Positions 7,647 to 16,826 of a DNA stretch of 64,000 nucleotides are shown piece after piece; positions within the stretch are counted from its first letter, which is position 1; the number at the start of each line of letters is the position of its first letter. This DNA is from Candidatus Saccharimonadota bacterium (lineage in GTDB: Bacteria; Patescibacteriota; Saccharimonadia; Saccharimonadales; Saccharimonadaceae), in contig CAJPUN010000001.1 in the NCBI GenBank assembly GCA_905373835.1, positions 243,172 through 307,171 on the forward strand. The letters are read 5' to 3'. Under the pieces are notes generated by a model. The model was not told the origin of the DNA. It worked only from the letters and a program-made list of their open reading frames with translations, and made no database searches. The translations under genes and the position numbers were made by a program.

Positions 7647-9764
7647 ATGAGTATTATTAACCCAAGCGGCAAAGATGTCTTTGCTGTGACGACCGAGTTA
7701 TGCGGCCGCCCCCTGACCCTGGAGGTCAACCGCGTTGGCTTTCGCTCGACGGCCAGTGTGCTGGTGCGCTACGGCGACACAGTGGTGCTAGGCACCGCCC
7801 AGGTGGGCAGCCGCCCGGTGACGCTGGATTACTTCCCCTTAAGCATCGACTACGAAGAGAAGTTCTATGCCTCGGGCAAGATTAGCGGCAGCCGCTTTAT
7901 TAAGCGTGAGGGCCGGCCCAGCGACGAAGCGGTGCTGATTGGCCGCCTGATCGACCGGCCGATCCGCCCACTCTTCCCGAAAGGCTACCGCCAGGAAGTG
8001 CAGGTGGTGGCTACTGTGCTGAGTATGGACCCGAGCTTCCGCCCCGATATGGTGGCGATGGTTGCCGCCAGCAGCGCCCTGATGCTGACGGGCACGCCGT
8101 TTGATGGGCCGGTGGCGGGCCTGCGCGTTGGCCGGGTGAATGGTGAATTTAAAGCCTTCCTGACACCAGAGGAGCGTGAGCAGTCCGACCTCGACCTGGT
8201 GGTGGCCGGCATTGAGCGTGGCATTACCATGGTAGAAGCCGGCGCTAAAGAAGTGCCCGAGGACGTCATCGTCGATGCCATAGCCTGGGCACACCAAGCC
8301 ATGCAGCCAGCTATCGCGCTGCAGCGCGAGCTGGCGAATAAGGTAGCACCAGCGCCGCAGGAATACGAGCTGGTCTTACCAAACGAAGACATCCAAGCCG
8401 TGGCCAACCAGTGGGTTGATGGCAAACTGGGCGAGAAGATCCGCCGCCCATACCCCGAGCGCAATGAAGTTGTGAACGAAATCCGCTGGGCCTTCCACGA
8501 GGCCATGGCCGAGCAGCTGGGCCTCGACGCCGAGGAATACGCAGCGGTGCGTGATGAGTACGACGAAGCCTTTACCCTGGCGCTGCACAACGATGTACGC
8601 CGCGGCATTGTGGAGGAGCGCACCCGCCCCGATGGCCGCGCCCTGACGGAGATCCGCCCGCTCTCGAGCGAGGTTGGGATCTTGCCCCGCACCCACGGTA
8701 GCAGCCTGTTTACCCGCGGGGTGACGCAGGGGATGAATATCGTCACACTAGCGCCGCTTAGCTACGCGCAGTTAGTCGATACCATGGAAGTGACGGAAGG
8801 CGAGCGCCGCTATATGCACCACTACAACGCGCCGGGTTACACGGTGGGTGAGGTCAAGCGCCTTGGTAGCCCCGGTCGGCGTGAGATTGGCCACGGCTAC
8901 CTGGCGGAGCGCGCCCTCACGGCAGTGCTACCGAGCGAAGAAGAGTTCCCCTATGCCATCCGCAGCGTGACAGAAATCATGAGCCAGAACGGCTCTACCA
9001 GCATGGCGGCCACCTGTAGTAGCTGCTTGGCCCTGATGGATGCTGGCGTGCCCATCAAAGCCCCGGTTAGCGGCATTGCTATGGGCCTGATGATGGATGG
9101 TGACACGCCCTACGTACTGAGCGACATTGCCGACGCCGAGGACTTTGCTGGCGACATGGACTTTAAGGTGACGGGTACGAGCAAGGGTATTACCGCCTTG
9201 CAGATGGATATGAAGGTGCATGGCCTGCCCGTGCAGGTGCTGCGCCAGGCGCTCGAGCAGAGTAAGGCCGGCCGCGCCCACATCCTGGAGCATATGCTGA
9301 GTGTGCTGCCAGAGCCACGCAAGCAGCTGAGCTCCTACGCGCCGCGTATTGAAAAGCTCAAGATTAACCCAGATAAAATTGGTGCCGTTATTGGCAAGGG
9401 TGGTGAAACCATCAACAAAATCACTAGCGAAACTGGTGCCGAGGTAGATATTAAAGAAGACGGCCTGATTACCATTGCCAGCCCCAATGGTGAGGCGATT
9501 GAGAAGGCGCTGGCCTGGATTAAAAGCCTGGTAGAAGAGCCCGAAGTTGGCCGCACCTACACCGGCACCGTGGTGACGATTAAGGACTTTGGCGCCTTTG
9601 TAAACATTTTGCCTGGCGTGGATGGGATGGTGCATATCTCGAAGCTTGCCAAGGGTCGCGTCGGCAAGGTGACAGATGTCGTGCAAGAAGGCCAAACTGT
9701 ACAGGTGAAGATCACCGGCATTGACGAGCGCGGCAAGATTAATCTGACGATGATTGGATTGTAG
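7647..9764 (+). CDS. pnp: Polyribonucleotide nucleotidyltransferase (PNPase)
   Basis: 705 residues from the ATG at 7647, chosen because AAGGAG lies just upstream and family homology starts here. PNPase degrades RNA 3' to 5' using phosphate. Domain order is normal: first RNase PH domain (SGRFIKREGRPSDEAVLIGRLID region at about 80-110), helical middle, second RNase PH domain (RPDGRALTEIRPL, FTRGVTQ), KH domain (IGAVIGKGGETINKI near 590-605) and a C-terminal S1 domain (GTVVTIKDFGAFVNILPG). It ends directly after the S1 domain, without an acidic tail. With RNase J in the same window it forms the likely mRNA-decay machinery. Confidence 0.97.
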   Translation: MSIINPSGKDVFAVTTELCGRPLTLEVNRVGFRSTASVLVRYGDTVVLGTAQVGSRPVTLDYFPLSIDYEEKFYASGKISGSRFIKREGRPSDEAVLIGRLIDRPIRPLFPKGYRQEVQVVATVLSMDPSFRPDMVAMVAASSALMLTGTPFDGPVAGLRVGRVNGEFKAFLTPEEREQSDLDLVVAGIERGITMVEAGAKEVPEDVIVDAIAWAHQAMQPAIALQRELANKVAPAPQEYELVLPNEDIQAVANQWVDGKLGEKIRRPYPERNEVVNEIRWAFHEAMAEQLGLDAEEYAAVRDEYDEAFTLALHNDVRRGIVEERTRPDGRALTEIRPLSSEVGILPRTHGSSLFTRGVTQGMNIVTLAPLSYAQLVDTMEVTEGERRYMHHYNAPGYTVGEVKRLGSPGRREIGHGYLAERALTAVLPSEEEFPYAIRSVTEIMSQNGSTSMAATCSSCLALMDAGVPIKAPVSGIAMGLMMDGDTPYVLSDIADAEDFAGDMDFKVTGTSKGITALQMDMKVHGLPVQVLRQALEQSKAGRAHILEHMLSVLPEPRKQLSSYAPRIEKLKINPDKIGAVIGKGGETINKITSETGAEVDIKEDGLITIASPNGEAIEKALAWIKSLVEEPEVGRTYTGTVVTIKDFGAFVNILPGVDGMVHISKLAKGRVGKVTDVVQEGQTVQVKITGIDERGKINLTMIGL

Positions 9765-9797
9765 CAGATCTGAGCACTAGCCTCGCAACAGAAGACA

Positions 9798-9829
9798 AAC
9801 ACCCCAGCAAGGATGCGTGGGGTGTTTTG
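9798..9829 (+). terminator. Intrinsic terminator after pnp
   Basis: ACACCCC pairs with GGGGTGT around a 14-nt loop, followed by TTTT. Confidence 0.75.
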
Positions 9830-9978
9830 CTGGTAACAACCTCCGCTTTCTTTGGTGCTGTATGAGTGGATGTGAAGGATAGGAGGGCGCGCAGCCACAG
9901 CAAGATATATATTGGCCAATTGCTGCTATTCCGGTATAATAGTTATGGTGAATAATAGCCAAGTTAACAAGGAGATGC

Positions 9979-11037
9979 ATGAGTAATCAACCAGCAACCC
10001 CCCAGGAGCAACCCCCAGAGGCTGTCCCAACCTTTGATATGAATAACCCACCTTATACTGAGGAAGAGAAGGCCGCTCTGGCCAGCAAGCGCGCTGCCGC
10101 TGAGCCAGCACCAACTGAGCAGTCTACTCCTGCTGCTCCACAGCCAGCTGCTGAGCCAGCACCTGCAGCTCAGCCCCAGCCTCAACCTCAACCCATTTCA
10201 CAGCAACCAGCTCAGCCAGCACCAGGCCAACCTCAGCCAATGCAGCCACAACCAGGCCGGCCAATGGGCCCAATGCCACCCAAGCAGGGCATGAGCAAGG
10301 GCTTGCTATGGAGTTTGATTGGCGGCGGGATTGGTATATTTGTGCTGATCATCATTATAATCGTGTGTATCGTACTATTCTCAGGGCCAAGCACCGAGGA
10401 TTACCGCAAGGCATACGCTATGATGAATAGCTTCGACTCAACCAGCCTTAATATAGACAGGTCAGACCCAGAAACGTCAATCAACGAGGTAGTTCGCAAG
10501 GCGGATGACCACTTCGACAAGCTCGGCAAAGCTGCCGCTATGCGCGATGGTGAGGTCAAGAAAGCCTTCGAAGAGTACAAGAGTGATTACGAAAAAGTCA
10601 AGCCGCTGCTCAAAGAATCGGGTGCGGTCGCTACTGCCTACAAAGAATACAGCAATTCGTGCCGCACGAGCTACAGCTCGCCACTCAGTAGCTCATCTGG
10701 TGATGAAGCTGGCCAGAAGTATGATGAGCAGCAAAAATCTTGCCTTAACGCCCTTAATAAGATGAAAGACTCACAGTACGCCAGCGTGCGCGACTATGCC
10801 AACGAGCAGATCAAGTATCGCAAAGAGATGCGCGCTTACTATGTCGCTCTCGTCAACTACTACAAGAACCGTGATAGCAGCAGTAGCTCACCAAAGCGCC
10901 CCGAGATCCCAAGCACATCTTTGACAAAGTCGCTCTACGACAAGCTCAAAGATGCACAGTCATCGAGCAAAGAATCTGTCCGCGAACTGCGCGATATCTT
11001 GCGCACCAAGGGTAAGATGGATACCCTTGGCGACTAA
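9979..11037 (+). CDS. Pro/Gln-rich membrane protein with extracytoplasmic domain
   Basis: 352 residues, no named family. Residues 1-105 are low complexity, rich in Pro, Ala and Gln, without a signal peptide. One strong transmembrane helix follows at about 109-134 (IGIFVLIIIIIVCIVLF). The C-terminal 215 residues are charged and helical with Ser-rich patches (SSSSPKRPEIPS), probably outside the cell. The Pro-rich segment therefore faces the cytoplasm and may bind partners. The ATG is preceded by AAGGAG and an upstream TATAAT. A terminator closes the gene, so it is monocistronic. Confidence 0.7.
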   Translation: MSNQPATPQEQPPEAVPTFDMNNPPYTEEEKAALASKRAAAEPAPTEQSTPAAPQPAAEPAPAAQPQPQPQPISQQPAQPAPGQPQPMQPQPGRPMGPMPPKQGMSKGLLWSLIGGGIGIFVLIIIIIVCIVLFSGPSTEDYRKAYAMMNSFDSTSLNIDRSDPETSINEVVRKADDHFDKLGKAAAMRDGEVKKAFEEYKSDYEKVKPLLKESGAVATAYKEYSNSCRTSYSSPLSSSSGDEAGQKYDEQQKSCLNALNKMKDSQYASVRDYANEQIKYRKEMRAYYVALVNYYKNRDSSSSSPKRPEIPSTSLTKSLYDKLKDAQSSSKESVRELRDILRTKGKMDTLGD

Positions 11038-11080
11038 TTATCGATACTGAGATAGGCAATATAGCAGCTTATCTTATGCT

Positions 11081-11110
11081 AAACACCCCAGATGCTGCTG
11101 GGGTGTTTTT
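11081..11110 (+). terminator. Intrinsic terminator
   Basis: AACACCCCAG pairs with CTGGGGTGTT, followed by a T run. Confidence 0.85.
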
Positions 11111-11484
11111 GCTGTGCTTGGAGAAGCTGAGGGCTCTATGTCGTTTGGGTTATCCTTGCATAGCTGCGCCAGTAGTGTGACTGGCCTTTTTACTTTTGCT
11201 GGGTTTATGGGCGGTAAGTAATGCAATAAACGAAGTACTTGTACTCAAGAGCAGTATATATGACCGTCATATCATCATGCGCAAATAGCCTACGTATGCT
11301 GCTCATGAGCAAACGAGTCTGGCTGCATACTGGCGTAGTGTTTGCCGATAGTAAGTGGGGCTTATGATGGCAGCGAAGCAGGGCAGCAACAGAACAAGAC
11401 ACCAAGCTGGACTGCTAAGAAAGATATAGAGTGAATGAGATAACAGAGGTAAATACTTACATTACCCACTACGTGTCTATAAAC
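11111..11484. other. Intergenic stretch without a recognised gene
   Basis: No convincing coding region. The only structure I see is a second terminator-like hairpin at 11168-11191 (GCCAGT pairs with ACTGGC, then CTTTTT). It has no gene in front of it and could end a short RNA starting after 11110. No promoter is obvious. Confidence 0.35.
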
Positions 11485-11501
11485 TATACACTAAGTGTAT
11501 A
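11485..11501. promoter_or_regulatory. Candidate PadR operator (perfect inverted repeat)
   Basis: TATACACT-A-AGTGTATA, a perfect 8-bp inverted repeat that ends 8 nt before the -35 box of the padR promoter. Its position suggests autoregulation by the PadR protein encoded just downstream. Confidence 0.6.
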
Positions 11502-11508
11502 ATAAGGC

Positions 11509-11537
11509 TTGCACTCGCTAGTCACTCGGTGTATAGT
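11509..11537 (+). promoter_or_regulatory. Promoter of the padR-ABC exporter operon (leaderless type)
   Basis: TTGCAC at 11509-11514, 17-nt spacer, TATAGT at 11532-11537; ATG 11544 follows 6 nt later. Confidence 0.65.
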
Positions 11538-11543
11538 AGAGAT

Positions 11544-12095
11544 ATGAACGTTCAATATACATTACTCGGATTGTTGGCGAATGCGCCAAACTATGGCTAT
11601 GAGCTGAAGAAGCAGTACGATGGCTTTTTTGGCAAAGATAAGCCAATTTTGCCAGGGCAAGTCTACTCGACGTTGGGGCGCCTCAAGCGCGACAACAAAG
11701 TGGAGGAGATCGCCGACACCAGTGAGTCTGGTGGGCCAGACCGGGTGCGCTATGCCATTACCGAGCAGGGCAAGCAAGATCTGCAGGCCTGGCTGGAGGC
11801 GCCCGAGCTGCCATCGCATCAGTCGCAGGCCAATATGTACGTCAAGACCGTGCTGGCAATCCTGCGCGAAGGCGATGCCGCGCCCTACCTAGACAACCAG
11901 CGGCAAGCCCATATTCAGCGGATGCGCGACCTGACAAGCCGTCGCCGCGAAAGTAACTTAGCCGACACGTTGCTCATCGACCACGCACTGTACCATCTGG
12001 AGGCAGACCTGCGCTGGATTGAGCTAACGACGTCGCGCTTAACCAAACTTAAGGAGGAACTGATCAATGAGACCAACCAATCAACCAATCATTAG
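11544..12095 (+). CDS. PadR-family transcriptional regulator
   Basis: 183 residues. The N-terminal winged helix is clear: YTLLGLLANAPNYGYELKK, then PILPGQVYSTLGRLKRDNKV and GGPDRVRYAITEQGKQDL, the standard PadR pattern. The C-terminal half is a helical dimerisation region (HIQRMRDLTSRRRE). The ATG at 11544 is 6 nt after the -10 box. The gene overlaps the ABC ATPase gene by 29 nt, whose own AAGGAGG lies inside padR. With the palindrome upstream, it probably represses itself and the exporter until an inducer binds. Confidence 0.9.
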   Translation: MNVQYTLLGLLANAPNYGYELKKQYDGFFGKDKPILPGQVYSTLGRLKRDNKVEEIADTSESGGPDRVRYAITEQGKQDLQAWLEAPELPSHQSQANMYVKTVLAILREGDAAPYLDNQRQAHIQRMRDLTSRRRESNLADTLLIDHALYHLEADLRWIELTTSRLTKLKEELINETNQSTNH

Positions 12096-12747
12096 CGCCC
12101 GTAATCTGAAGAAATCCTTCGGCCAGACGGAAGCATTGCGCGGCGTGTCGCTAGATGTAATGCCCGGCGAAGTGCTGGCCATTATGGGGCCGAGCGGCTC
12201 GGGTAAAAGTACATTGCTGCATAGCCTGGCGGCGATTACCCCTGTCGATAGTGGCGAGATTCACTGCGCGGGTAAGCGGATCGACCAGCTCAATGACGAC
12301 CAGCGGAGCGTCCTCAGGCGCACAGCCTTTGGCTTCGTCTTCCAGTTTGGGCAACTTGTGCCAGAACTCACGGCGCTGGATAATGTCGCGCTGCCGCTAC
12401 TGCTCAATGGCGAGAAACGTGCCGTAGCGTACGAAGCCGCCCAGCGCTGGCTGGACAATGTGGAGCTAGGCAATAAGGCGGGCAATATGCTCGGTGAGCT
12501 CTCTGGTGGGCAGATGCAGCGGGTAGCGATTGCCCGGGCGATGGTTATCAAGCCGAAGGTGCTGTTTGCCGATGAGCCAACCGGCTCGCTCGACAGCCTC
12601 AACTCGCAGCGTGTGATGGAATTATTTATTGCCACTGCCAAGCAATATGGTACTACCGTGATTATGGTGACCCACGAACCAACCATTGCTGCCTATGCCG
12701 ACCGCGAGATCATCGTGCGCGATGGGCAGATCTCGGGAGGGATGTAA
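12067..12747 (+). CDS. ABC transporter ATP-binding protein (MacB/LolD type)
   Basis: 226 residues. It contains Walker A GPSGSGKST at about 38-46, a Q-loop FQFGQLVPELT, signature LSGGQMQRVAIARA, Walker B VLFADEPTGSLD and the switch MVTHEP. This arrangement matches the MacB/LolD/FtsE subfamily that works with FtsX-type permeases. The start codon lies within the end of padR and has a strong AAGGAGG site. Its stop is immediately followed by the permease start at 12749, so the three genes form one tightly coupled operon for export or for antimicrobial peptide resistance. Confidence 0.95.
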   Translation: MRPTNQPIISARNLKKSFGQTEALRGVSLDVMPGEVLAIMGPSGSGKSTLLHSLAAITPVDSGEIHCAGKRIDQLNDDQRSVLRRTAFGFVFQFGQLVPELTALDNVALPLLLNGEKRAVAYEAAQRWLDNVELGNKAGNMLGELSGGQMQRVAIARAMVIKPKVLFADEPTGSLDSLNSQRVMELFIATAKQYGTTVIMVTHEPTIAAYADREIIVRDGQISGGM

Positions 12748-12748
12748 C

Positions 12749-14998
12749 ATGAGCGTTAGTTGGTTATTACTAAAAAAATCGGGCCGGCAATCGATGATGC
12801 GCCTGGGCCTCACGGCAGCAGCCATCTCGCTTGGAATCGTCATGCTGTGCTACATGGCCGCTGGGCTCAATGGCTTGGTGGGCCGCCAAAACCGGGCGAT
12901 TATCTCAAGTACTATCTCTGCAGCCAGAGATACACCCCAAAAGCCACAAGCAACCGGCCAAGAGCCACTCAAAGCTGGTGGCATCGAGCGGGGCAACAAA
13001 GATGAATGGCGAGGCAAGACGATTAGCGTCATCTCGCTGCAGGGCACTGAGAAGTCCGCCAAATTTGCCAAGATAGACACGCCAAAGGCAGGTGAATACT
13101 ACCTCTCCAAGGGCTTAGCAGCGGCGATCGCCCAACACCCAGAGGACAAGATTCTCGAGCGCTTTGGCAATCTCACCACTAACCTTGGCACACTACCAGA
13201 TGAGTACTCTGCGAGCCCCGATGACCTGTACTTGGTCAAGGGTGTGAGTGCGGAGGAGGTTGAGAAGAGCAACCAATATGCTAAGAAAAATGGGCAGCCC
13301 AACTCCTACGCCGACGTCTACATTACCGATGTCAATGGTAAGGCGCAGAGTGTTGCCTTCGACCCATTCTCGCTGATGATGCTGGTCGTGGGCGGATCGA
13401 TCTTGCTCTTCCCAATTGTCACCTTCGTTGCTGTTGCTACGCAGCTGGGTGGGGCACAGCGCGAGAAGCGTTACGCCGCCCTGCGCCTCGTGGGTGCGAC
13501 CAAGGGGCAAGTGGCCCGTGTGCTGCTGCTCGAGTCGCTGCTGGCCTCGCTGGCCGGTGTGGTGCTGGGCCTCGTTATCTTTACGCTGACGCAGAGCTCG
13601 CTTTATGGCTTCTCCTATGGCGACATGCGTTTCTGGCCAGCTGATCTTGCGCTGCAGTGGTATCAATATATTATCATCGTCGGTGTGACTCTCGGCCTAA
13701 CGACGTACGTCAACTGGCGTCGGATGCGCAAGGCACAACTCTCACCACTGGGCGTCTCGCGCTCAGCCGAAAAGGCAAAGAAGCTGCGGGTGTGGCGCGT
13801 CATCCCCCTGGCATTTGGCCTCAGTATTTTTGGCTGGATGGCGTCAAAGCCTGGGCACGACTGGATGGCTGAGCGAGCAAGTGAGAGCTCTATACCGACC
13901 CTCATTCTCTTCGCAGCCTTCCTCAGTGTGATGTTTGGCCTGGTGCTGGCTGGTGGCTGGCTGACGAATAAAATCGCTCGCATCGTGGCACGCTATGCAC
14001 GTAGTGGCTCGGCCTTGATCGCGGGCAAGCGAATTGCCGTCCATTCGCAGACCGTCTTCCGCAGTGTGAGTGGGGTCGTGCTGGCCCTCTTTGCGGGGAG
14101 CTTCTACCTCTCGGCGGTGAGTGGTATTGATGCCCTCAACGCTTCATCGGTGGCGAGCAACGGCTACTCGCAGCTGCGCAGCAATGCTGTAGCGATCACC
14201 TCGCAAGATCATACCTTGCAGCCGGATACTCAAAAAATCCTGAGCGAGCAGCCATACATCACCAATGTTGCCCCAATGTATCCTATTGCTGGTGACAATG
14301 GCCGTGTCCAAGCTCGTGCCATTCGCTGCAGCGACCTTGCTATCTACACCGAGCACAGCTGCCCCAGCGGTGCACAGGGTGACCACTATGCTTTGCTCGA
14401 TTTCAACGGTGCTGTCGTCAAGACTGTCTCGCTCGCCGAGCAGCCAGTCAATACTAATGGCCCCAAAGACTACCTCCTCACCGTTGCTCACAGCAATGAT
14501 GTGGAGAAGGTGCGCGCCCTTGTCTATGCCCGCCAGACTCCGCAAGACTTCCTCTACATCCGCAGTGGGGACTTCGAGAAGCATCCACAGATCAACCCGA
14601 TCATCAAGAACTTCGCCGAGATGGCCTACGCTGGCATGGGTGTGACACTCTTCGTCGCGGTGGCAAGCTTGATCGTCTCGACGATTGGTGGATTGTTTGA
14701 GCGCCGTCGCTCGCTCTACACGCTGCGCCTCGGTGGTATGCGTCTGGGCCAACTCAAGCGCCTCATCATGACGGAGTCGCTGGTACCGCTGCTGAGCGTT
14801 TCGCTCCTCTCGTGCGCCATTGGGGTGTGGGTTGGTACCGTCTTCATCACAACCTTCTCCGCCTCGCTCAAGCCAACGCTCTCACCACTGTACTTTGCCA
14901 TCGTTGGTGGAGGGCTCATCGCCGCCATCATCGGCATCTACCTGGTGCTGCCCATGGTGCGCAAGCTCACCGACCCAGAGGCAAACCAGACAGAGTAG
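12749..14998 (+). CDS. FtsX-like ABC transporter permease
   Basis: 749 residues from ATG 12749, behind a GGGAGG site in the end of the ATPase gene. Layout: one N-terminal helix (LGLTAAAISLGIVMLCYMA), an extracytoplasmic segment of about 170 residues, then an FtsX domain of three helices containing YAALRLVGATKGQVARVLLLES. Further helices and a second extracytoplasmic domain follow, ending in a second FtsX domain (RRSLYTLRLGGMRLGQLKRL). Two FtsX units in one chain resemble BceB/VexB-type permeases. The substrate is unknown; membrane-active peptides or lipids are likely. Confidence 0.9.
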   Translation: MSVSWLLLKKSGRQSMMRLGLTAAAISLGIVMLCYMAAGLNGLVGRQNRAIISSTISAARDTPQKPQATGQEPLKAGGIERGNKDEWRGKTISVISLQGTEKSAKFAKIDTPKAGEYYLSKGLAAAIAQHPEDKILERFGNLTTNLGTLPDEYSASPDDLYLVKGVSAEEVEKSNQYAKKNGQPNSYADVYITDVNGKAQSVAFDPFSLMMLVVGGSILLFPIVTFVAVATQLGGAQREKRYAALRLVGATKGQVARVLLLESLLASLAGVVLGLVIFTLTQSSLYGFSYGDMRFWPADLALQWYQYIIIVGVTLGLTTYVNWRRMRKAQLSPLGVSRSAEKAKKLRVWRVIPLAFGLSIFGWMASKPGHDWMAERASESSIPTLILFAAFLSVMFGLVLAGGWLTNKIARIVARYARSGSALIAGKRIAVHSQTVFRSVSGVVLALFAGSFYLSAVSGIDALNASSVASNGYSQLRSNAVAITSQDHTLQPDTQKILSEQPYITNVAPMYPIAGDNGRVQARAIRCSDLAIYTEHSCPSGAQGDHYALLDFNGAVVKTVSLAEQPVNTNGPKDYLLTVAHSNDVEKVRALVYARQTPQDFLYIRSGDFEKHPQINPIIKNFAEMAYAGMGVTLFVAVASLIVSTIGGLFERRRSLYTLRLGGMRLGQLKRLIMTESLVPLLSVSLLSCAIGVWVGTVFITTFSASLKPTLSPLYFAIVGGGLIAAIIGIYLVLPMVRKLTDPEANQTE

Positions 14999-15036
14999 GG
15001 AATAGTACGCTCAGCGCATCGCTTCCTTGCACGGCA

Positions 15037-15065
15037 AAACACCTCCTTTTGTGGGGGTGTTTTTG
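15037..15065 (+). terminator. Intrinsic terminator after the ABC exporter operon
   Basis: AACACCTCC pairs with GGGGGTGTT across a TTTTGT loop, followed by a T run. Confidence 0.8.
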
Positions 15066-15104
15066 ATACATTTCATACGTGATGCGCTACTAGAGTATCA
15101 TTTT

Positions 15105-15134
15105 TTGCTCCATCCGCCCATCGATTGCTATACT
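15105..15134 (+). promoter_or_regulatory. UDG promoter (leaderless type)
   Basis: TTGCTC at 15105-15110, 18-nt spacer, TATACT at 15129-15134 with TG upstream of it; ATG 15141 follows after 6 nt. Confidence 0.6.
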
Positions 15135-15140
15135 GGGTGT

Positions 15141-15758
15141 ATGACCCATCCACTTGACCCATCCACGCCAGACCAAACCCAAGCCGCTCAGCTAGCGCAC
15201 CTCGCTGAGGAGATTATCACCGCCAAGCTCTGCCCCGAGCTGGCTGCCCAGGCCACGCAGCTGGTGCTGGGTGATGGCAACCCCAATGCCGACATCGTCT
15301 TTGTGGGAGAAGCGCCCGGTAAGAATGAAGACCTGCAGGGCAAGCCTTTTGTGGGGGCGGCGGGGAAGTTCTTAGACGAAATGCTCGCCACAGCTGGCCT
15401 GGTGCGCAGCGATGTGTATATTACCAATATCGTCAAATATCGCCCGCCCAATAATCGCGACCCACTGCCGGAGGAGAAGCGCGCCTTTTGGCCGTACCTC
15501 ATGCAGCAGCTCGATATTATCCAGCCAAAGGCGGTGCTTACTCTTGGCCGGCACAGTGGTGGTGGGTTCATCCCCGATCTACGCATTAGCCGCGACCATG
15601 GCCAGCCGCGCAAAGTGCGCTTGCACGAGCGAGAGTTCGTCGTTATTCCGCTCTACCACCCAGCCGCTGCGCTATACAACGGTGCCATGCGCCAGACGCT
15701 CATCGACGACTTCGTCCGGGCAGTGGCGTATGTGCGGCAGACGACGCAGAACAAATAA
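15141..15758 (+). CDS. Family 4 uracil-DNA glycosylase lacking the Fe-S cysteines
   Basis: 205 residues from ATG 15141, supported by a -10 box 6 nt before it. It excises uracil from DNA. Family 4 motifs are present: GEAPGKNED at 56-64, GKPFVGAAGKFLD at 67-79, TNIVKYRPPNNRDPLPEE at 95-112 and the HPAA motif near the end. The enzyme normally holds a [4Fe-4S] cluster with four cysteines. Here only Cys31 remains; the partner positions read Ala28, Tyr100 and Phe116, with the family's 16-residue spacing kept. The cluster should therefore be absent. Confidence 0.9.
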   Translation: MTHPLDPSTPDQTQAAQLAHLAEEIITAKLCPELAAQATQLVLGDGNPNADIVFVGEAPGKNEDLQGKPFVGAAGKFLDEMLATAGLVRSDVYITNIVKYRPPNNRDPLPEEKRAFWPYLMQQLDIIQPKAVLTLGRHSGGGFIPDLRISRDHGQPRKVRLHEREFVVIPLYHPAAALYNGAMRQTLIDDFVRAVAYVRQTTQNK

Positions 15759-15910
15759 TGAATACTCGGAAGATATATTCAGATGTATAGTGCCTCATAA
15801 TCAGTGGTAGAGGAAGGGGTAAGAGATGCGGCAAGAGCTTTGCCGCGCAAACGAAAAAAGGTAAGCATTGCACAAATACTTACCTTAGTGTGTATATTTG
15901 CAAGAGCTGG

Positions 15911-16561
15911 TTAGGCGGTCTTCGTCTTGCCAGCCTCTGGTGCGGTCACGCCGTAGCCTTTGCGCTCGAGGAGCTCTTGGGCGGTTTGGAGCTCGGTGGC
16001 AACTTTGGCTTGCTCATCGGCTTGCTTTTTCTTGGTGTTGTAGTCGGCCGTGGCTTGAGCAGTGGCATCGGCGACGTAGTCATCGAGTGTAAGCTCTTCT
16101 TTGGGTTGAGGACCAACGCGGGTGAGGCCAGCTGGGCCATAGGGGCCAAAGCTCGCACGGCCGAGGTCGCGCTCGATCAGCTCGAGGCTGGAACTGGGCA
16201 ATACCTGGAAGAGCTGGCCATTATACGAGCCATTGACGGGCACGCGGCGGTGCTCTAGCTCAGAAAAAATACGCGACACCTCCAGCGCGTGGCTAATGTA
16301 ATCGCGTGCACTGGTGCCGAGCTGTGCCTCACCAATCTCGATGGCGGTCACATGCTGCAGTGCCTTTTGCAGGGTAGCAAGCTTGGTCTTGGCAGCATCA
16401 AGCTCGCTCTGCGCGGTCACCGACGTAGTGCGCTCAGTGTCGTCGGTAGGCTTTTGCCGGTAGGCGCTGCTATCGCGGATGGCAGGGTCAGACTGGCGTG
16501 TGGTTTGTCTGCGGGCTGCTTGGGCTGGCCATGGCAGGCCAGCTGCTTCTTGTTTTGGCAT
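15911..16561 (-). CDS. Unknown coiled-coil protein, 216 aa
   Basis: Not recognised. There is a disordered, basic first third, then a helical segment (SELDAAKTKLATLQKALQHV) that looks like coiled coil. A short middle domain contains VNGSYNGQLFQVLPSSS, and a second Lys/Ala/Gln-rich helix runs near residues 165-200. No signal peptide or membrane span is visible. The start has a strong GAGGAGG site. It is transcribed away from the methyltransferase gene and has no operon partner. Confidence 0.6.
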   Translation of the reverse strand: MPKQEAAGLPWPAQAARRQTTRQSDPAIRDSSAYRQKPTDDTERTTSVTAQSELDAAKTKLATLQKALQHVTAIEIGEAQLGTSARDYISHALEVSRIFSELEHRRVPVNGSYNGQLFQVLPSSSLELIERDLGRASFGPYGPAGLTRVGPQPKEELTLDDYVADATAQATADYNTKKKQADEQAKVATELQTAQELLERKGYGVTAPEAGKTKTA

Positions 16562-16826
16562 TGTGTTTCCTCCTCACCTCATTGGTATAACACTTATACT
16601 TATACATGATACTACAAATCGCCCCATTGTCATAATTGTGATATCGCTCATGCTTTAATAAAATAGACCTATCTGAGGTAGGAAAAATGACATACGGAGA
16701 GAGAATTTTGGCAGCAGCAAAGAGGAGTAGAGGCTGAGAGAGGAGGGTGGAGAAAGGCTCTCGCAAACCCACTCCATTGAGCAGTTCTACGCTATACTAT
16801 AGAATAAGTATAGTAACAAGGAGAAA

